A stretch of DNA of 64,000 nucleotides from JACDCY01 sp964350145 (GTDB taxonomy: Bacteria > Gemmatimonadota > Gemmatimonadetes > Gemmatimonadales > Gemmatimonadaceae). This document shows, one piece after another, positions 60,653 to 64,000 of this stretch. The notes under the pieces are model-generated. The model worked only from the letters and a program-made list of their open reading frames with translations, was not told the origin of the DNA and made no database searches. Made by a program: the position numbers and the translations under genes. The DNA is taken from NCBI GenBank assembly GCA_964350145.1, contig CAYGJL010000011.1:12827-76826 (forward strand). The letters are read 5' to 3'. Numbering within the stretch: the first letter of the stretch is position 1; every line of letters begins with the position of its first letter.

Positions 60653-61584
60653 GAGCGGCGAGCAGCGCGGCGGGGCCGCTGGCCGACGCGACGGCGCGTG
60701 AGTTCCTGCTCGAGCCGTTCCAGGACTTTCTCGCGGTGGAGCAGGGGCTGTCGCCGCGAACGCGGGAAGCGTACGCGCTCGATCTCGCGAGATTCGCGAC
60801 GTACGCGAAAGCCAAGCGATCGGCTGGGCCCAACCACGTCGCCCCGCGCCTGCTGCGGGAATACATGTACCACCTCAAGGACATCGGGCTCTCGCCGGCG
60901 TCCATTCGCCGGAACGTCTCCGCGCTGCGCACGTACTTCAAGTTTCTCGTCGGCGAAGGGCACGTGCAGCGTGACCCCAGCGACCGGCTCGAGACGCCGA
61001 AGCGGTGGCGTACTCTGCCCGAGGTGCTCACGGTCGCGGACGTGGACAGCATCCTGGGCGCGCCTTCGCTTGACGAGCCGCTGGCGTTCCGCGACCGCGC
61101 CATGCTCGAGCTGGCATACAGCGCCGGGCTGCGCGTGTCCGAGTGGATCTCGATCGGCGTGAAGGACGTGCTGTTCGAGGACGGCCTGGTGCGCGTGTTC
61201 GGCAAGGGAAGCAAGGAGCGGCTCGTGCCCATCGGACGCAAGGCGATCGGGGCGCTGGCGATTTACATGCGCGAGCTGCGGCCCAAGCTCGAGCGCGGCG
61301 AGGGGAAGGGAGCTCTGTTTCTGAATTCGAGGGGCAAGCCGCTATCGCGGATGGGCGCGTGGAAGATCCTGCGCAAGTACGTGGACCAGGCCGGGATCAA
61401 GAAGCGCGTCACGCCGCACACGCTACGGCACTCATTCGCCACCCATCTTCTCGAGGGCGGCGCCGACCTGCGCGCCGTGCAGGAGATGCTCGGCCACGTG
61501 GACATCGCGACCACGCAGATTTATACCCACGTGGACAGGGAGTATCTTCGCACTGTGCATAGGGAGTTCCATCCACGGAAGTGA
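60631..61584 (+). CDS. Tyrosine recombinase XerC/XerD
   Basis: Site-specific recombinase that resolves chromosome dimers. The N-terminal SAM-like domain (EPFQDFLAVEQGLSPRTREAYALDL) is followed by the catalytic domain: Arg168 (AGLRVSE), Lys192, His263 and Arg266 (HTLRHSF), His289 (LGHVDIATTQ) and nucleophile Tyr298. It has 317 residues from GTG 60631. It looks like a housekeeping Xer, not a phage integrase, because the neighbours are core genes and no att site is seen. XerC and XerD cannot be told apart. Confidence 0.9.
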   Translation: MEKTAKIRAASSAAGPLADATAREFLLEPFQDFLAVEQGLSPRTREAYALDLARFATYAKAKRSAGPNHVAPRLLREYMYHLKDIGLSPASIRRNVSALRTYFKFLVGEGHVQRDPSDRLETPKRWRTLPEVLTVADVDSILGAPSLDEPLAFRDRAMLELAYSAGLRVSEWISIGVKDVLFEDGLVRVFGKGSKERLVPIGRKAIGALAIYMRELRPKLERGEGKGALFLNSRGKPLSRMGAWKILRKYVDQAGIKKRVTPHTLRHSFATHLLEGGADLRAVQEMLGHVDIATTQIYTHVDREYLRTVHREFHPRK

Positions 61585-61590
61585 CTTCAG

Positions 61591-61721
61591 ATGGTGACTA
61601 GTGACTTGTGACTAGTGACTAGTAACTACTACGTCTTTCTACGTATCTCGCGTGTCCCCTCCGCCAAGCATTCTTCGCTAGCTTCTCCCGTAGTTACAAG
61701 TCACTAGTCACTAGTCACCAT
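61591..61721. repeat. Heptad inverted repeat upstream of pabA, overlapping its start codon (family A)
   Basis: The left arm has GTGACTA, GTGACTT, GTGACTA, GTGACTA (61594-61621) and then GTAACTAC. The right arm begins GTAGTTAC and has AAGTCAC, TAGTCAC, TAGTCAC (61698-61718), ending CC against the ATG at 61720. The outer ends ATGGTGAC (61591-61598) and GTCACCAT (61714-61721) are complementary, so the hairpin would include two bases of the start codon. The left arm has one heptamer more than the right. The loop (about 60 bases) shows no other feature. Confidence 0.92.
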
Positions 61722-62295
61722 GCTTCTAGTAATCGACAACTACGACTCCTTCACCTACAACCTCGTGCAGTACCTCGGTGAGCTTGGGGAAGATCCTGTA
61801 GTGCGCAGGAACGACGAGGTTGGGGTGGAAGAAATCGGCGAGCTGAAGCCGCACGCCATTGTGATCTCGCCCGGACCGGGCGTGCCCGCGGACGCGGGCG
61901 TCACCATCCCCGCGATCCGGCGCTGGGGCCCCGATATCCCCACGCTCGGCGTGTGCCTCGGACACCAGGCCATCGGCGAGGCGTTCGGCGGCGAGGTCGT
62001 CCGGGCGCGGGCCGTGATGCACGGCAAGACGTCGCGGATACGCCACACGGGCGCCGGACTGTTCGAGGGCATCGCCGACCCCATGGAAGTGATGCGGTAC
62101 CACTCGCTGGTCGTCGAGCCCGGGAGCTTACCTGACGAGCTCGAGGTCCTCGCGACCGCGCTCGACAATCCCGCGGAGATCCACGCCATGCGGCACAAGA
62201 CTTTTCCCATCTGGGGAGTGCAGTTCCATCCGGAGTCCATCATGACGCCGGACGGGAAGGAGCTGCTCGCCAATTTCCTGAGGATTGCCCGATGA
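61720..62295 (+). CDS. Anthranilate/aminodeoxychorismate synthase glutamine amidotransferase subunit
   Basis: Class I glutamine amidotransferase that supplies ammonia for anthranilate or p-aminobenzoate. LLVIDNYDSFTYNLVQYL is the N-terminal signature, Cys79 is in LGVCLGHQAIG, and His170 and Glu172 are in FHPESIMT. It has 191 residues. TrpG and PabA cannot be separated without the partner synthase, which is not in the window. The start codon lies in the heptad hairpin and has no Shine-Dalgarno sequence. Confidence 0.93.
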   Translation: MLLVIDNYDSFTYNLVQYLGELGEDPVVRRNDEVGVEEIGELKPHAIVISPGPGVPADAGVTIPAIRRWGPDIPTLGVCLGHQAIGEAFGGEVVRARAVMHGKTSRIRHTGAGLFEGIADPMEVMRYHSLVVEPGSLPDELEVLATALDNPAEIHAMRHKTFPIWGVQFHPESIMTPDGKELLANFLRIAR

Positions 62296-63791
62296 GAATC
62301 AGCGTGAGCCTGGTCGCACTCCTGCTCGCAGCGGGCTCCGCGCCCGCCCAGATCGTGCTCGTCGACCGGGGGCCGGGTGAGCCGGGCCGCATCCTCGAAG
62401 CTGCCCTCGCGGCGCCGCACACTGTCATGTACTCGCAGGAGCCGGTCGAACTACCACGCGACAGCGTGATCAACCAGACGGTGATCATCCTCGCGCCGCG
62501 TGTGACCGTTGCCAGCACCGTTCACGGCGACGTGATCGTGGCCGGCGGCGACCTGTTCATGCACCCGGGCGGCAACATCCAGGGCAGAGCGATCGCGATC
62601 GGAGGAGGCGCGTACAACTCCACTCTTGCGATCGTGCGCGACGGGCGGCTGAGCTTCCGCGACGTCACCTACGATCTGGTATCCGATGCCGAAGCCGGCG
62701 CCTACGAGCTCTCATATCGGTCGCTGAGAGTGGATTCCGACCAACCACTCCTCACCTGGCCCCTCAGGGTGGGCGTGAGAATTCCGAGCTACAACCGCGT
62801 GGACGGAGTAGTGCTGCCGTGGGGCCCCATCGTAACGCTCGGCAACGGACGCTTCATCATCAATCCCACCGTCACGTATCGTTCGCACCTTGGTAATCTC
62901 GATCCGGGCATCGATATCAACGCAGATTTCGGCCGGCTGGACGTGAACGTGGATGCGCGCCGCAGCACGTTCACCAACGATCGCTGGATCAGGGGCGACC
63001 TGCTCAATTCACTCACGACCCTGGCGTTCGGCACCGACACGCGGAACTACTTCCGCGCCGACCGCATCGAAGCCAAGGGGAGCGTGAGCTTCGCTTTCGG
63101 CGGCTTCACGCTGGCCCCGTTCGTCGGCGGGCTCTTCGAGAACGCGTGGTCCACAGGGACGTCACTCGGACCAGACACCAGCGTGTTCAGCTTCTTCGGC
63201 AGGGACGACGAGGGCATCTACCGCCCGAACCCGGCGATCCTGCGGGGTCACATGACCTCGCTGCTGACTGGATTCGGGGGAGCTTGGAGCTCCGGCGACT
63301 TCACGTCGCGCCTGCACGCGCGCGTGGAATACGTGTTGGACGCCATGCCGTCGTCAATCGCGGACGATTTCCGCTTCCTGCAGACGACCCTCGACGGGCG
63401 CGCAGCGTTCCGGACGTTCGGCCCCCAGCGGCTGGAGCTGAAGTCGCACGCAGTCTTCACGACCGGCGACACTCCGCCCGCACAGCGTCACGCATACGTC
63501 GGCGGCTCCGGCACTATCCCGACCCTGGACCTGCTCGAGATGGGCGGGGACCAGCTCTTCTTCCTCGACGCCGCGTACGTCATTCCAATTGAGCGCTTTT
63601 CGTTCCCAATGGTCGGTTCGCCCCAGCTCAGGCTCCGGTTCATCAGCGGGAGCGCGGGAGTCAGCGAGCTCCCCGATTTCGTCCAGAACGTCGGCGTCCG
63701 GGTCGGCTTTCCGCTGGTTGGAGTCGAGTACCTCGTCGATCCGGCGAGCCGCGACTGGGTGCTGACATTCGGATTCTCGATGGGGCAATAG
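62292..63791 (+). CDS. Outer-membrane beta-barrel-like protein with N-terminal polymer-type repeats
   Basis: A 499-residue exported protein. The signal peptide ISVSLVALLLAAGSAPAQ has a likely cleavage site after APAQ or SAPA. The following section (VASTVHGDVIVAGGDLFM and the GGNIQGRAIAIGGG run) has the repeating beta-strand look of bactofilin-like or right-handed helix segments. The rest (about 150-499) alternates aromatic and hydrophobic residues in barrel-like strands and ends with FGFSMGQ. The BamA/Omp85-like C-domain is a possible relation. Function unknown. Its ATG overlaps the upstream gene stop (ATGA). Confidence 0.75.
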   Translation: MRISVSLVALLLAAGSAPAQIVLVDRGPGEPGRILEAALAAPHTVMYSQEPVELPRDSVINQTVIILAPRVTVASTVHGDVIVAGGDLFMHPGGNIQGRAIAIGGGAYNSTLAIVRDGRLSFRDVTYDLVSDAEAGAYELSYRSLRVDSDQPLLTWPLRVGVRIPSYNRVDGVVLPWGPIVTLGNGRFIINPTVTYRSHLGNLDPGIDINADFGRLDVNVDARRSTFTNDRWIRGDLLNSLTTLAFGTDTRNYFRADRIEAKGSVSFAFGGFTLAPFVGGLFENAWSTGTSLGPDTSVFSFFGRDDEGIYRPNPAILRGHMTSLLTGFGGAWSSGDFTSRLHARVEYVLDAMPSSIADDFRFLQTTLDGRAAFRTFGPQRLELKSHAVFTTGDTPPAQRHAYVGGSGTIPTLDLLEMGGDQLFFLDAAYVIPIERFSFPMVGSPQLRLRFISGSAGVSELPDFVQNVGVRVGFPLVGVEYLVDPASRDWVLTFGFSMGQ

Positions 63792-63823
63792 CGCGGATCC
63801 GGATTCCTCCCGTATAGGACTCG

Positions 63824-63954
63824 GGACTGAGGACCCTGGCGGCCTCAGGACTAAGAGCCATCGCGGATCGCCGATTAATCGAGGGCTGAGGATCGCGGAA
63901 TGCCTATCTCCTCAGTCCTCACTTAGTCGTCGATCGTCGATTGTAGTTAGTCCT
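63824..63954. repeat. Second, diverged copy of the large inverted repeat (family C)
   Basis: Bases 63824-63852 match the 4454-4482 arm at 28 of 29 positions, and the inner part (ATCGCGGATCGCCGATTAAT) also corresponds. Heptads TCCTCAG and TCCTCAC lie at 63909-63922. The right arm is degraded: only TTAGTCC remains near 63946-63952. The stretch from 63792 to the window end at 64000 otherwise contains no gene that I can recognise. Confidence 0.82.
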
Positions 63955-64000
63955 TGTATCTACCGGATATGAGGAAACAGCGCGAGAATCGTGGGCGAGG

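Noticed and set aside
60631..61584. Possible phage or island integrase
   Set aside because: Catalytic residues fit a housekeeping Xer; neighbours are core genes, with no att repeats or cargo.

Overview
The window is GC-rich, densely coded, almost entirely plus-strand chromosomal DNA from a free-living Gram-negative-type bacterium. It encodes a lipoprotein signal, an outer-membrane barrel-like protein, a full NADH:quinone oxidoreductase, futalosine-type menaquinone synthesis and type II fatty acid synthesis. GTG and TTG starts and 4-base ATGA/GTGA gene overlaps are very common. I see no phage, plasmid or IS genes, no tRNA or rRNA and no CRISPR array. The style suggests Gemmatimonadota, but that is an impression from gene content; no marker settles it.

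Layout. (1) 1-9368: end of aroE, comF, the glycolytic run gap-pgk-tpiA, secG, carA, an HU/IHF-type protein behind a good sigma70-like promoter, moaD-moaE-moaA, and malate dehydrogenase. (2) 9388-10460: a divergent lipoprotein-type alpha/beta hydrolase whose promoter is overlapped by a 24-bp perfect palindrome. (3) 10595-27519: a compact 14-gene cluster joining a 2-oxoglutarate:ferredoxin oxidoreductase pair (KorA, KorB), an uncharacterised protein, RnfB, a 1,682-residue NifJ/PFOR-like enzyme, RnfC, RnfD, an NhaD-like permease, RnfG, RnfE, RnfA, a 47-residue Cys-rich membrane peptide, ApbE and a Cys-rich zinc-ribbon protein. (4) 27692-28612: a truncated GlcG/HbpS-like remnant and a reverse-strand dcd. 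(5) 28807-49717: a nuoA-N operon with a YbjQ-like gene between nuoD and nuoE, continuing into a phosphohexomutase, a short UPF0182-like membrane protein, carbamate kinase and sucCD. (6) 49865-56458: ndk, a YceD-type protein, rpmF, plsX, fabH, fabD, fabG, acpP, fabF. (7) 56463-63791: mqnE, mqnA, mqnC, ispF, a DedA protein, a Xer recombinase, pabA/trpG and an outer-membrane-like protein.

How it fits together. KorAB and the PFOR-like enzyme would oxidise 2-oxoacids and reduce ferredoxin. The Rnf complex, with RnfG and RnfD flavinylated by ApbE, would connect that ferredoxin to NAD and an ion gradient. Complex I then connects NADH to the menaquinone pool made by the Mqn enzymes. SucCD and malate dehydrogenase belong to the same TCA segment as KorAB.

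The most unusual non-coding signal is a set of intergenic elements built from 7-base units in three different sequence alphabets: GTGACTA/TAGTCAC, GCTATTG/CAATAGC and TCCTCAG/CTGAGGA. Several are arranged as long inverted repeats. They occupy eight intergenic gaps and often run right up to the next start codon (mdh, nuoF, ndk, fabD, acpP, pabA, secG). I do not recognise them as a named element; the nearest known concept is the heptameric STRR repeats of cyanobacteria.
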